Below are positions 26,451 to 40,777 of a DNA stretch of 64,000 bases, piece after piece. The stretch lies in the NCBI GenBank assembly GCA_013397695.1, contig VYZI01000100.1, forward strand, positions 2,495,565 through 2,559,564. Direction: 5' to 3'. Both the position numbers and the translations under genes were made by a program. Source of the stretch: Centropus unirufus (taxonomy: Eukaryota > Chordata > Aves > Cuculiformes > Centropidae). Numbering within the stretch: position 1 is the stretch's first letter; every line of letters starts with the position of its first letter. A model generated the notes under the pieces. That model did not search any database and had not been told where the DNA came from. It was given only the letters and a program-made list of their open reading frames with translations.

Positions 26451-29400
26451 AGAACTGGTTCTTTCCTGTATAAAAACATGAAAGAATCAGTTTCATGCCT
26501 AAAAAACTTATGAGGAAACTACTAATATGTTTGGTTTCATCCTATTTCAGGAAACTAAATTTAGTCTTTAACATCTTCTAAAGGGAAATCACAGCATTAT
26601 GGAAAAAAGATATATTCAAAGTACTCAGAAGAATTTCAGTTGGGGGCTTTATCTGACATGATAGGACTTCTGAGAATAACATCTTTTGCACTTTGAATGG
26701 ATAAATTGAAAGGCATTTTGCTATTTCAGTAACTCTAGGAATTATACTTCTCAGCTCATGGGCCTAAAAAAAACCCCACAGAGTAAAACACATATTAGCA
26801 CATTTAGCCAGTACAGCTTGAAAGCCCAGATCACAATGTTAATCAGCTCAACAAAGCTGCTACATTATTAACAGTCACCAAAGGTCTTTGTAATAATAGG
26901 AATACTAAACAATGAAGATGCAAATAACAGGATACTTGGATGAGTTTCACAATTATGCATTCTCCTTGCAAGCTGTATTTTATTTTGTTTTTCCCAGAGA
27001 AACAAGGGATCTGTATAATGAAGTGTTTCATTTGCAAGGTCATTAGATTAAGTAGAATGGAGTCAAAATAAAAAAACATATGTTTGTACTTGTTCATGTC
27101 CTAGTCTTGACTGTAGTGGGAGTTGGGAACTAATTCTCCTAGATGAATCCCAGCATGCTAAAATACTGAAGCTTTACTATATAATTTTCTTTAATTATAT
27201 TAACTTGGTAATATAGAAGAATATTTCATAAAAATTATGACTAGTCAAAAGTCAATTTATAAGTGAAGATGTGTTTTGATGAAAAATTCATGAACAGCTG
27301 TAGTCCATAGCCATAAGGAATTCTTAGGTGGGAGGTAAAGACCTTTCTTTTACTAAACATGTGCAGTACTGTAGCATCAAATTTGTTAAGGCAATTTTTC
27401 TCTGGAGGAGCTTTACAGAATCAGATCCAAAACTTAACTGTCCAATATCCTCCTTCTCCAGTCAATGAGGCAGATCTCAAACATACAGCAACTTCATTCA
27501 TTACAAAGGCTTCGTGCCTTCTTCCTTCATCCAGTATATCACATGTAACAGAGGTCTTGAAAAATTAGTACAGGATTGTACACCTAAAGGTTGTAGAATA
27601 GATGCAAAGTAATTAGATTAAGATATTGTGGACAAACTGAATGTTAAATACTTGAAGCTTGATTTTACACAAATTTACCAAGCCTATTAATAACAATTAA
27701 AAAAATTGTGTTTATGACTGCTGCCGTTAAGAAAATGCAAGTCCCATTAATTTTATGTGCATAACATACCTAAACATTTAGATTTTATTTCATGTAAATA
27801 AATCTATCATACATAAATGGTGGACATGTTGGCACAAGGAAGTGGAATAGAGCGTGGTTGGTCACTGAGTCCATATTATGAGTTCCCTATCACATATTTG
27901 CTTTCCACAGGAGTGTCTTTTAATAAAATTGCTACACTCATAAGTTTTCTTCTATTCTGTAGATGGTGTTTTATTTTATATGGTATTTGAAGAAGACATT
28001 ACACTATAGAAATCAATAGCAGGTTGCTTTGATAGAGTGACAATAAAAGAGATTAGGAGTATGAAAAATATCAAGAAGTGCCAAAGATGCTTCTTCACTC
28101 AAAGATTATTCCCTAGTTTAAGCTGGAGAGGAAGAGGAGTGCCTCAACTCTTTCCATGTGTTTGTCATAGTGCTCTTAATAATGTGTTAATTAAATCAAG
28201 CCTTAGGTTTTTATAATAGTATAGTTATACCTTGGATACCTGTGCGTTTTCTGATAAACCCTGCATCAAGCCACCTTTGCAGATAAATATTCTCTCTTTG
28301 ACTCAGTCTTATTAAATATGCAGCAATGTGCTTGTGGTTTTTAAGGACACTTTGCTTGGAAAGGAATATGAGGATATGGCCATCATGCATATGTCAGTTA
28401 TTCACAAAGTTAACATAACAGATTTACCTTTTTGAGGCTGACAAGTAGATCATCTAAAAGTGCTGTGACTTTCATCTGTAACAGAATTACTAAAATGCCC
28501 ACTCTAACCTCAATTTCCTGTAATTGAATAGCTCTTCTCTCTATAATTCAAGAAAATGCCTCTGTTTTCAGAAGTGACAGCTAAAACCAGGAGAATGATA
28601 CCCACGCACCTGCTGCTCTCCTGGTGACCTGTGAGGCAGAGTCATGAACCTGCTATTTCATGGCGGTGTTGGATGATGTTTACTGCAATTAATGCTGTCA
28701 GAGGAAGCAGACAGTTTTGTTCATGATCTTCCACTTAGGGAGTTTTTGCAGCTGCACAGTAAACATTTCTAATGTATGTACAATTTTGGAGGTTAATTGT
28801 CCACCATGATAATTATCCAGATACCACATTATGTACATAATCCTTGGTGCACCTAAGTGTCTGCTTCATGCAAGCTATCAGCTCCACATATGTGTATTCA
28901 TCCACAGTGCCCACTGCCCAGAGTCACATAGGTCGGTTTCATTATAGTTACAAAACTCTCTCCATACAAAACACAGTATGTTGGCGGAGGGGGATTCACA
29001 ATTGTACTACTCCCCCAGTAAAATTGTCATCCCTGATCTGGATTGCAGTTTCCTTTGCAGAATGCTAAATCCTGGTAGAAAGCATAGGTTTAAGAAAGAA
29101 TGCGTATGTAAAAAGGAGGTATTGCTGGCAGTTAACAAGAAACTGCACTGAACCAAAGGTTTTTAGGTAATTCTATAACAATGTTCCCACTCCTTTGCAA
29201 GCTAATACTAAATAATGGGATGTATCTGTTTCATTTCATGCAGATAATGACATAAACATAGGTATGCGGTTCAGTAAGATGGTTACGAGAAAGCATGGCT
29301 TTGCTGCGGTGATTGCTGCTGTCTGGCGTTTCATTCCTGTGCACTTCCATCTATAACATAGGCACTGCAGATGATGACCATGGCACTATGCAGAACCCTT

Positions 29401-31025
29401 CAGTTAGGAGTGACAGGAGGGCATGCTAATGCAGTGGGAACAGGACATAATAGCAATAAAGTCTGAATGTCTTTAGGGTCTCCAGAGCTCAGATGTGAGT
29501 CACAGTACCCTCCCTCCACCGGAAATGGGGCTTGAGTGGACACATTGAAAGAAAGAGCACAGCTGGGACATTTTTTTCAATTCCAAATGAAACATTTCAT
29601 TTCTTTTCTTGAGGTTAGTAAAGCCTTATTTTTACACCTCTTGCAGAATGACATCAAATCAACAATGGAAAAGCTTTCCAAGGCAAAATTACTTTGTGTT
29701 TTTCTAAAAATTTTCTCCTTTCTTTATGACCAGACTGCTTGCTTATTAGAAAGACAATTTTGGTCTCCCTGAAGCTGCATTTTCCTTTTATTATTATTTT
29801 GTTTACAAACCTCCTTTCTTTAGTTTCTCCTCTCTTGTCCCTGGAGTGATACCATAGCATACTGCTTCCACCCCCATCCAGCTGTGTGAAGCTGCTCAGC
29901 TCCATTTATTCCCCACATTCAGCTGAAAACAAAAACTAGCTGAGTTCTGACTAGAGCTGAGAAGAGGCTTGCTATCCTTCCCCATCCAAGGTGTACACAT
30001 GTAAATCCTAAACAGGAATATTTCTCTGCCATTTGATTAAGGGAGGGTTTTTTTCAATACACGCTGGGTTCCCAGGATGACAGGCAGTCAGATAGCATAG
30101 GGATAGTAAAAGCTCTTCAGTGGAGCTGCTAAAGTCTCAGCGCATGATATTCCCAGTACATTGCAAACAGGGCTGGCTTACAGCACCGAAGGCCAACAAG
30201 CTGGTCTTCACATTTGCAATGGTCTGGAGACACAGGCCCAGTTGATTACTGTGTCCTGACTGATGGGAAAAAAAACCACTAACCCAATAGTTTTCAGCTG
30301 CAGGTCTGCACAGAGCACGGAGCAACATGCTGACTTCCCATGTTCCTCTGAGCCAGGTAGTCTGGCAATTTGAGAGGAATGTTAGGGTGCATCTCCAAAC
30401 ACTTCTGGCTGTGCTAAGGGCACATCCATCATGGTCTCATCCTGACTGCTTGCCCATTGGAAAAAGAAGAGGTGAGCAATAAAAGTGAACAGTCCTGATG
30501 CTAAAAGCAGCAGCCATGTCTCAAGACATTTCTTACCCCCAGCACCTCTGTACAGCAAAACATGAGCACTGCAAGGCAAAACTACAACACATGAGAAACT
30601 TGATTTTCTAAATCTGCAATTTCTCACTAAACTGAGGAAAGGAGAAAAGAAAATGTGAAAGAAAATATTTACAGCTGTTTGAATGGGAAATTTCTCTTTG
30701 ATTCAGATCTCAATTTTTTTTCATGCATCAGCATACCATTACTGCACTGGCTTTTACAGGACACCAGATGCTGGTCTGAATTGCTTCACAGAAGCCATTA
30801 TCAGTTCAAGAGATTTAGAAGGCTGGTGATAAGAGAAAATACAGCAGCTCTGTAAATTGTCTCATTATACATCAATACAGTTTGAAGTGGAATCTTTCAT
30901 CTACATTTGATCTCTTATGAAATATGCAGTGGTTACATATGGCTATTTTTCTCAATAATACAAGTATTGCATTAAACCTTCCAGAAATTAGTAGGTTAGT
31001 TCGTCATCCTTCACTGAAGAGGCAG

Positions 31026-31080
31026 TTGCAGAGATTCTTTTCTAAATTGCTTTTTCTTTTTTTCTTTTTTTCCATAAAAG
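31026..31080. repeat. T-rich tract
   Basis: Several T runs separated by single C bases, such as CTTTTTCTTTTTTTCTTTTT. Low-complexity sequence only. Confidence 0.75.
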
Positions 31081-34000
31081 ATTTGGAGGCTACTGCTGGC
31101 ATTTGTTTATTATGGTTTTACATAGGTTTTACTTACAATGCACCTGAAGCAGTTGTCAGAAGGCTTTTTTTTGTATACACAACATCAGCAAACTTATGTA
31201 ACAATTCCATCAGAAGTTGATAATGTATAAATGTTAAAGGCATAAATGTATGGTAGGGAGTAGTTATAATTAAGTAAATACTTTCCATTTGATTTTTTAA
31301 TTGCTCTACCTTGTTTAGAAGAACCTTTCTAAGTCAGGCTGGAGCCACTTTTAGGAGGGAGTCCCTTTGATGGGGCTGCTCTTGGGTCTCTGAATAGAAG
31401 CAGCATCGGGGCAAAATGCTCAGAGTAAGTTAGAACAGAAGGTTATCAGCCCTTTTTCATGTCTGATCTCTACATTTACAGTTTCATTGAGCCTATCTGA
31501 AGTAAGTTGAAGCACCAAGACCAGCTCAGAGCAGTGGCTGGAGGGGAGGAGGGAAAAGAAGGGAAGGAGAAAGCACAGACAGGGATGGCACAGTGCAGTC
31601 AGGGTGTCTGCTTCAGGGTTCCCACCGTTCCTATCTGGAGTTGAGTCCTCTGCAGCAAGATTGCTTCACTTAGTGGGAAGAACTGTATTTGGATCAAAAA
31701 AACGTTCAAAAGGAGGTTGAAGTATTAACACTAGGAATAGCCTTTGTCAAGGAAATTAGAAATAGTGGACTTAAATTTCCTGCCCCTGTGATCTAACTTT
31801 GTAGTCTGCTAAAGTTTTGGGTTTTGAGGATGGTGGTGGTATTTTTGCTAGGGTTTTTGTGTTATCATTGTGTTTGGTTTTCTTTTTAATTGTGGCAAGT
31901 TTAGGTATTTTTAAGTAGGCTAAAAAGTGACTTTGTGACTTTGTTAGCTTGAAGACATTTGCTAACATTTGCATCTTGTAATAGCTGAAATATTCCAGTA
32001 CTCGAGTAATTTAAGTGCTTCAGGGAATGCTACCCTAATTCCTTCAGAGCGAAACTTTAAATGTCACTTAGAAGAAATTACAGCAAATGTGAATATGAAT
32101 AACATCATTTACAGTTAAAAGATAACTAAACATTGCTAGAGATGGATAAAAACCAGAACAATGGGATCCAAATATAACCAGCCTTTCAGACAGACTGAGA
32201 TCTGCTTACAATCTTTATAGCTGAAGCATCTTTCTAAATATCCCTGAAAGGAATGTAAAACAACTAGCACTGTAGTATGAGTCACCTTTCAGCCAAGGGG
32301 GGTAGAGGTGGTGAAGACAGCACTGAAAACAAATTGAATGTTAGGGGCACCATAGGAGCTATAAAATAAATAGCCAGTGTTGGGATAAGTAAGTGGAAAA
32401 TTCAATAAAATCTCTTACTTCATGTGTTCAGTTCTGAACAACAAAGCTGTTAAATTGCACACAAATAAAATGAAGGAAACTTCATTTTTCAAAGTATTTA
32501 CTGAATGTAAATGGAAAAGGAAAGGGAACCAAGCAGATGAGAATACACACCATCTGCTCATACTTGTATGCATAAAGTCAGGCTCAAGCTGCAAAGAACC
32601 CTGTTCGGAGTATGTCCATGCTGTCAAATAACTTATCTGCATGCTTTGGTCCCAGATCTGGTCCTTTGATCATCTGCATGAGATGGAGTAAAACTGGCTT
32701 CCTCTGCTCTGTTTCACATGTTGCTGAGAGTACTTTGCTCTGTGGACTGTTCTTACAGCAGTAAGGCTGAAGAGCAAAGCATCATTCTCCCAACATGCCC
32801 CCATCAGCCTTGCACTGTCAAAGACCCCTAAGCATTCTCCTGTTACTTTCCCTAGGCATGCAATAACCACTTGTGCTCTTGGGCTATAGAAACACCACTC
32901 TTTTAAGCTGTCATATATCCTACATGACCTCTCAGGCGCCTCTGTGTGAAAAAATGCAAGCAAGGAAATAAACTTTCTCTTAGAACCATGGGGTCTGTAG
33001 GAGATCAGGGCCAAGTGCTGGGTGGTTTCAAGGCAGCTGGTTGAATCTTACTGGAGTTAAGGGTGAACTGTTGAAGTGGGACCCACTGGTCTGGACACTT
33101 TCCTGGACAGATGCCATTAGCAGGGTACGTGGCATCCTCTCAGAGAGATGCACTCCAATTTGGTTATGTAAAACTACTGTTAAAATAAGCAACTCCAGTT
33201 ATATAGGACTAATTGATACTGTGGACTGGGAAGTCCAGAAAGTATCAGCCTGAGAGTGCGTAAACAAGGAGATTACAACAGAATTTTATTGAATCAATTA
33301 TTTCTACTGCTAAACTGCAAGAAGTATGTGCACTTAATTTCTACATTCTAAAAGGGTTGTTGAGGAGACTGGAAAAAGCTTATGATTATTGATACCAAAA
33401 AAAGAGGTGACGTGCTATTTTTTGGGACATGGACAGTCACATCTGTCTAGAGTAGAGATTAGATAATTATGTTGAGCTGCCTTAATAAGCTATTTCTCAT
33501 CATGCATAAATGCATGCTGATTATGAATTAAAAACAGTTGCGGTATGAATGCAGCTTTTCTTTAAACAAGCTTAACTATATTTTGCTGCCCATTCATTTT
33601 GGTGCCTCATCGCAACACTGTGCCAAATATAATAAAATTAACATTGTGGATGACCAAGTGTGACTATATTCACATCCAGCCATAAAAAAATTGATTCAGT
33701 GGTTGCAGCTCACTAGGTATCATCTCAGAAGTCTTCTCACTCCATCACTGTTACAGACATGGGAGAGACAAACTGCACCTTGTGGCTGCATGCAGAACAA
33801 AGACCACACAGGGATCTCAAAGATAAGACAATTAATCCATACTGACAGTGTTTATTAACAACAGTAATATGTGTGATGATCTCACATTGGGGAAGAAAAA
33901 ATTCTTAGCTGCCATTTTATCCTAATTTGGATGAATTTAAGAGAGTAAATCAATGGGATTTTAGAACAGGCTGATTTTCTTTATGTGAGTGCTAGCTTGA

Positions 34001-35736
34001 AAAGAATTGAGAATAACATTGCCAAAAGCAGTAGTATAACCTGTTGAAATTAGAAAGCTTCCAAGATATCTTACAGGGTATTATTAACAGAGCGTACTTA
34101 CGAAAATAATAATTGAAGCTTGGGAGAAGTCTCAGAAAATAATATCATTCTTCATATTTTTAATTCTTTTGCTGGTTTGTTTTTATTTTATGGCAGTTAG
34201 TATTGGAAAAAGAAAATACTTTACTTCATAACGGAAAATGAATGTGTTCCTCTTAGATGAAAGTTTGGAATATTCTGCAAAGCAATTAAAAATGTCAGTG
34301 AAATAAAAACAACTGAAAACCAGCAGGCCCGTATTTTTCATCTGTGCTGGTGCAGAAAGAAAACAAAAATATTCCCCAACATTTTGCACAAAAAGGAAAG
34401 CAAATTTGTGGAATAAGTAGTTTTATTTTAGAAAACTTTTTTAAACTTAAAAGTTATTCTAAATATCATGCATAGTTGTATGACATGTCTGATTTATAAC
34501 CCACACAGGGCACCATAAGAAAGCATGGCCAAATCCAGAGCAAGCATAAATCAATTCTTAGCTTAAATAGAGCATTGGACTGTCTGGGAAAGTCATCCTC
34601 ATTCCACTATGTTAGTAGTAAAAGCAACACATCTCATTTTTTTCTGAATTAGCTCTCACTCTTGTAAAGGTTCCATGTAACTCCCATTATTATTCTTAGA
34701 TGAAAGGCTTGTAATATATATGGCATTAAAAGACAGGGGAGGAACCAATTCTGTAGGTCAGAGTCTGTGATGGCTTAACAAAAAAGGCACATAGACCATC
34801 TTCCCTGAATCAGGATGATGTTCCTTAAGAAAGGAAGTCAGGGAAGATAGATGAGCCACTGGCTGAAACAAAGAGTCATTATATAATAATGAATAATGCA
34901 GGAGACAGAGTCCCCTTTTCGCTGAACATATTAGAAGTTTGAAGGTATATCACCCCTGCCATGACATTTAGCTAGGGCAGGAGAACCTACTCCACTCAGT
35001 TATCTGGGAAGCCAAATTAAACTAAGTTCAGCTTCTTGACACATTTCACGCAGCTGTTTAAACACCATGTGGAGCCCTGCGTGGGGCTCTGAAGGCCTGA
35101 AGTTCTGCAAGTGGTTTACCACTAAGTAACAAGGATCTTGCAACATCTTGCAGTTTGTAATTGGGTAGACACTTGGGGTGTCCCCCCCATGGTGGGGTAG
35201 AGGCAGAGATAAAATGTGCCACTCTTCCATATTTAGACTGTGCTACTGGTATTAATAAATATTTATTAATCTCATTTTCCAAATATGGGTTATAGCAAAG
35301 GCAGTAGTAACATTAAGATAAATATGTTTTTCATTTGCATTTGACTATACACTTATGATAGCAAAACAGGGAAACTAGGGAAATGCTCTGTCCTCAATGT
35401 GATGGATGACCTCGCCTAACTGATATAGAGTCCAAGCAAGTGAACAGGAAAATTCGATACCGCACATACTTTTGCACTGTGAAGGCATCTTCAAGAGTAA
35501 TGATCATCCTAACACGCAGAAACCATCTACGGCCTATGTATCAGAGTATGTTTTTATTTGCACATGCTGTTTGAGTGCACCCTTCTACGCTGGAATTGAT
35601 TCCTCTGTACAGAAAACTTTTTCCAGATGAAAATTATGTCATGATCCAACTCAAAGAAGAGCTGCAAAATTAATTGACTTGGCTGAAATTAGTTTAAATT
35701 TGTGATGGATGTTTTCTGAACACTATTGAACACTGT

Positions 35737-35767
35737 AGACCAGATTCTGTTCTCATTCTGTAAAATA
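35737..35767. mobile_element. Short ancient repeat fragment
   Basis: AGACCAGATTCTGTTCTCAT followed by TCTGTAAA resembles the end of the 'ggccaaattctgctctcatttacac … gtaaat' palindromic repeat seen in turtles and crocodilians. It is short, so a chance match is possible. Confidence 0.3.
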
Positions 35768-36066
35768 AAAGTTTGGTAATTGAGCAAAATAAAAGTGAAA
35801 TGTATCTTCAAACTTGTAAGAAAGAATGAGGTCCGCTGAAAAGAAGAAAAAAAAAAGTAATATTTTAACAGGAAACCAGAATGAGGAAAAACACATTATC
35901 AAAGTGGGGATACACTAGTGTAATACTGGAGGAACCTAATGATAGCTCCATGAAATCTGAAAATACAGAAAATACTTTTTCATAGAAATGCATCTTTGCT
36001 GTTTATTTCATTATGCCCTTGGAGGTTGCTTATGTGCATCACCTGCATAAAATAGAGTGAAATTCC

Positions 36067-36094
36067 ACTCTATTTATTATTACTCTATTTATTA
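36067..36094. repeat. Short direct repeat (2 x 13 bp)
   Basis: ACTCTATTTATTA occurs twice, 15 bases apart. It is a simple local duplication just upstream of the stem-loop. Confidence 0.7.
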
Positions 36095-36131
36095 GCCACT
36101 ACTAAATGCATTTTTGATTCCCGAGGGGAAG

Positions 36132-36196
36132 CATTTCTAGTGGCAGTAGACCTGACCAGCTCTATTATCTACCTGGTCAGGCTTTAGCTAGAAGTG
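36132..36196. repeat. 65-nt stem-loop (imperfect inverted repeat)
   Basis: CCTGACCAG (36,151-36,159) pairs perfectly with CTGGTCAGG (36,173-36,181) around a 13-base loop. Outside an internal loop, CATTTCTAG (36,132-36,140) pairs with CTAGAAGTG (36,188-36,196), with one G-T wobble. The size resembles a small hairpin RNA precursor or a remnant palindromic repeat; transcription as a separate RNA is not shown. Confidence 0.6.
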
Positions 36197-36567
36197 AACT
36201 GAAATGTTTGTGTTAGGAGCTAATGACTGCTTTGTGGGAAAGCAGCAACAAGATTATGTTCCTTTTTATCCTTGATTCAAATCTGCTGCACATAGCTATT
36301 GGTCAAAGAGAGTTTTCCTATCCAAACACATCTGGAGATAAGCCAGGGTACTGGAGATTCATCACAGCTTGTAGAGGTGGGTTGCTGCCTATACTATGTC
36401 CTAACTTGTTCTAACTGGAATTTGTGCTGTTGGTTTGAGCATAGAAAGTGATATGTCCTCTAGGGTTTGCTTGATGCAATAAGGATGTCTGAGCCAATGT
36501 ACCTCAATTGAGAGCAGCCATACAGAGCAATGGGACTAGCAGTGATACCATGCCCAGTAGAGCTGTC

Positions 36568-36609
36568 TCTGTATCCCTCCCTAGGTATCTGTATCTCCAT
36601 CCCTAGGTC
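36568..36609. repeat. Two-copy tandem repeat, about 20-bp unit
   Basis: TCTGTATCCCTCCCTAGGTA is followed at once by TCTGTATCTCCATCCCTAGG, which has a 2-base difference in length. Two copies only. Confidence 0.7.
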
Positions 36610-39600
36610 CATCATCGGCAAGATAAAGCTTCAGCCGAGTAGCAAGCCATTTCCTTCCAGCTTGAAGGCTCACTTTATCTTTTGAAAAGCATTTCTGGAT
36701 GGCAATCAGGCCACCGCTCTGATCATGCTTAAGATATTTGTGAAGTTAAGACCACGGTCATGGCTCTGCAGCGTAGAGCAGTATGCTGCAAGTGAGATTG
36801 TGTGGGGCATTGCTGACCCTGGTGCACCAGGGCTGTGGGAAAACACATCTACCAGCACCTTCAAGCAGAGAAAATCCTTTGCTGGTTTGTGAGAGTCAGA
36901 TGGGGATGCAGCACACAGTGGTTTTAAATTGTTTGTGTTCACTGTATTATAAAAAAGTCTGAAGCAATAATTACTTCCCTGAGGTAATATCAACTACACT
37001 AACAGCATGAGAAATCTGATCTGCCTGTTTCCTGGTTTTGACCACAGCTCATGAAATCACAACTATCAAACACAAGGCCTGGATGAAAGGGCCATTCTCC
37101 TCTATCTACACAGCTATTTTTGGTTCTTCATGGCTTACAAGTAAAAAAATCTTTGAGACTGGAATTGCTAAGGAGTTCTATTTTAAACCAAATGCAAGGG
37201 CCTTTAGAGTGCTTGGGGAGAGGGGGGAAGTCACAATCATTTTTAGGTCCCAACTGTTTTTTGAAGTGTTAAAAAGTGAAAATCTGTTCCTAAATAAACC
37301 AGATACACATATATACATATTTTGATCCTCTCCCTGGAGAAGTATTCATAGCTTTGGTGATTTCCGTGGAGTTTTGTCAAATTACACAAGCTGGATACTT
37401 GCTTCAGGCTATTTTGCAATCACAAACTGCAGCAACACGATAAGTATCTTAACATATTTCTTAAGGAAAGGCAAGTGCAACTGATATATTGGTTGCAAAA
37501 ATGTCATTCATTAATAAAATGGTCACATGTGATTGAAAGGGATACAAATGAAATATTTCACCTGTTTAGAGCTTCATTTTGCAGTTCCTTTAACTGTATT
37601 TATCAACCACATTTTCCTAATCTTTTTGAAGGTCTGTCTTCCTGCAATTTTAAGTCTGTGTTTGGGGACCTCAGGTTGAAAAGACCTCTCCCTTTCAGTC
37701 TCAAAGTCTGAGTACTGACTGGAAAGGCAAGGTCTTCTGTTTCAAGATGAAAGAACCTGAGGTTTGAAAGATGGTTCAAACCACAGACAGTACATCAGGC
37801 TATGTAAAAGGTAGGTGTAAGTACAGGCAGCAGCACTGGTCATATATGAAGTAGCAAGCACTGGTTAGTTAATTACAGATGGTGTTTTACTGTATTGACC
37901 ATCTAGAGACTATAGGCATGAAGTGTGGCCTAATCTAGAACACAGCAGCATCCTTGGAAGAAGCCCCAAAGAAAATTAAGGCAAAAGAGATGAAATCTCA
38001 TAGCATCAAGCATGAAATAACTGAATACTTGACTTCCTCAATCACTTCTACCTTAGGCAAAAAACCAAGCTTATACTCCAGGGTGAGAAAAAAAAATCAT
38101 TAAAATTGTGGATATAGATGAGTGTTTTATTTTTTCATGGTGTACAGGAGTTTCTCAGAATGCAGAATAGACTTTCTTTTTTTTGTTTTATGCACACACA
38201 AGGTATGTGTACTGAATTAGAATGAAAACTTTTAAGTTTGGTTTTCCAAAATAAAGACCTGTAGCATAAGCAAGAACATAGTCCTACATAAGGGTCACAA
38301 AAACTTGTCTAAACCCCTGATTTATGCAGCAGTAGAGGTGAAGATCTCCCATTCTTGCACAATACATAATCCAAAGTGGAATTCAATTCTAAATTAGTTA
38401 CAAAACATTGAAGCTTTTATACTATGTAGCTTTTCCCCTTTTTCCACCATACTGATGTTAATGACCAAGTATGAATGGATAGTACTAGAGTCAGCTAATG
38501 GTAGGGATAACCCCTAAGTTTTTATTTGTACAGTTGTTCCTGTTCCCTGTCTGACCTGATCTGCTTTATGTCAGTGTTTACTTTAAGGGGTAGAAATAGT
38601 CTTTCTGTACTGTGGTTTATGTAGTGTCACAAACGTTGATAGTGATCTTTTGCAGGAAAGGTTTCTGTTTGATCTCACCAGTATGAGAGCGTGTATGTTA
38701 TTTTCATCAGGGCCTTTCCAGTCACTTGATACATTAGTTTTGCACAAAATGGGATTGTAACTGTACAGTGAGGAGGGGGAATTAGTATGTGCAGAATAAA
38801 ATTTAGCAATTCCTATATTTCCTGTAGGTAAACTGTTTTGAGGTTGGCTTTTTATATTTGGTCTTCCTGTAAAAAAATAAAAAAAGTATCTCCCCAAAGC
38901 AGAGAGCAATGTCATCTATTTTCCCATCCTCTGTTTGTAAAAACTTTATTAAACCTATCTTTTACCTTCTCCCTCTAACTTCTCCACTAATTCTGTGACA
39001 TGCTAACCTTGTTCTGAGTGTCATTCCTCTCCCAGTCAGAGATAACAAATGCTCTTGACAAAATAGTACATCTCGATTTGTCACAGCAGAGTTGCTTAAA
39101 AGGCAAAGTTAATATTTTATCTGTAAGGGCAATTCAAGCCAAGATAAACTGTGGGTATTGGGCTCTCAGAGGTTGTCCCAAGCTGACATGATAACCTTGT
39201 TCAGTTGATAGATCTGGTGGTATAGAACCTCTCCCATAGCAGCATTCACAGAAATGGTTTAGTTTTGGATCCTGCAGTAGGATTAGGAATCTGTAACATT
39301 ACCACTATAACAGGTGGGTGTTCTAAGGGCTCTGACTAATTTGTCATTTGCATTCTTTCAACCAGGAAAATCCTTAGATATGTAAATCAAAGGTATTTGT
39401 AGAAAGAAACTCTTACCATCTGCAGGAAGCAGGAAAAAAAATAAAAAGCCCAGTGGTCTTGCATTACATCATCTCAAAGGACCAGATGAATGTTATTACT
39501 GGGCCATATTTATTCCCAAGCTCTTCAGCTTCTGTGGATGTGAATTTAGGTGTGTAGTCCTATAGAATGTCTCTAGGAAACATTGGGAGAGACTGATTGC

Positions 39601-40087
39601 AGGGTTCAATTTCAGAAAGCGAACTTCAACATGCCTGCTTGTTCCTGTTTACAGGGGAATTACAGGTCTATGCTATTCATATCTAGCCAAGGGTCTTTCA
39701 AGTTGTTTGAATGCAGTCACCTCGAGCCACTTGAGATGCACAGCCTAGGAGAGCCACAGGAGGCTGGCTGGTGTGAGACAGTACATTTCAAAGACCCATA
39801 CTTTAATAAATGGCATCCAGAGCCATGTAAGGTGCTACAGGGAATTTCAAAAGCCACTTCATTCCTAGATTCAGTCAACCTAACTCAGCCTAAAGCATCT
39901 TGGCTGCTTCTTATATATAGACAACAAAGCAACAAGCAAAGGTTAGAAAGTAGACAGCACTGTTTGCCAAAGAACTGAATGAACCACACTGGTTTTCCTA
40001 ATCAAAACATTTTCCAAGACAGAAATTACCCTGACAGAAATTAATGACCCCCCTGCAGTTGCCCCGAAGTAGAGTGGGAACAGTGCA

Positions 40088-40136
40088 CCTCTGCACTCTT
40101 CTTTTCTCCCTCTTCTCTGCACTCTTCTCTTCCTAC
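40088..40136. repeat. Pyrimidine-rich 26-bp tandem duplication
   Basis: CTCTGCACTCTTCT occurs at 40,089 and again at 40,115 within an almost pure pyrimidine tract on the + strand. It ends in CTTCCTACAG, which looks like a splice acceptor, but no supported exon follows. Confidence 0.65.
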
Positions 40137-40750
40137 AGTTTTAGATCTTCTCTGACATAGACAAGAAGCATTTGAAGTTGTATGGGGAGATTGAGTCCAG
40201 CTCAAGGTCTAGAAAACAATTCAACATCCTGAGATCCTGAATTGTGACAACTAGCCAACTTATTTGCCTCTCAGATCCTGTCCTTGGTTCTCTTTCCCTT
40301 TCCCACATGTTCTTCCAGCTATCATTGGAGGCTGCACTTAAGTATCAAAGACATTTTTGAAGTTACTCAGGAGGAACAGCATCGATATTCTAGGGCTTTA
40401 TAGCCAACAAGAGCTTCAGAACCTGCAGGCGTGGTTGTTTGCTGTGCAACAGGTCCTTGGTGTTTAATCTCCCAAATATGTGACTCATTCATCCTACAAC
40501 AGTATGGGACCATAAATATCAGACATCTAATCATCCAACAAAAGGCCGTGTTCATGTGTGGTTGATGGATGCAAGTCTCTAGATAGCAAACACTCAGGCT
40601 TGAAATAATCCAAGCTTAAAAAGCTTTGCTGTTTTGTAGAATATCATGTTACAAGGTAGACCTTGTAGTCAGTAGATAAAGAGTAGTCCCTCTTGAGAAT
40701 TACACTATCTAACTTTAATAACAAAAATATACAAGTATTGACTCAATTAT

Positions 40751-40777
40751 GTTGGTTTGGTTTTGGGGGTTTTTTTG
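40751..40777. repeat. G/T-only low-complexity tract
   Basis: GTTGGTTTGGTTTTGGGGGT followed by TTTTTTG. Confidence 0.75.

Larger units (their letters stand above)
26460..36060. other. Intron stretch without recognised gene
   Basis: Unique AT-rich sequence with a purine-rich run at about 31,540-31,575, a G/T-rich stretch at about 31,810-31,890 and a possible conserved element at about 33,490-33,660. No exon is supported. Confidence 0.55.

Noticed and set aside
39583..39978. 131-codon open frame on the + strand
   Set aside because: No recognisable protein; composition resembles translated intron.
40115..40138. Pyrimidine tract plus CTACAG as a splice acceptor
   Set aside because: The following sequence carries no recognisable coding segment or RERG codons.
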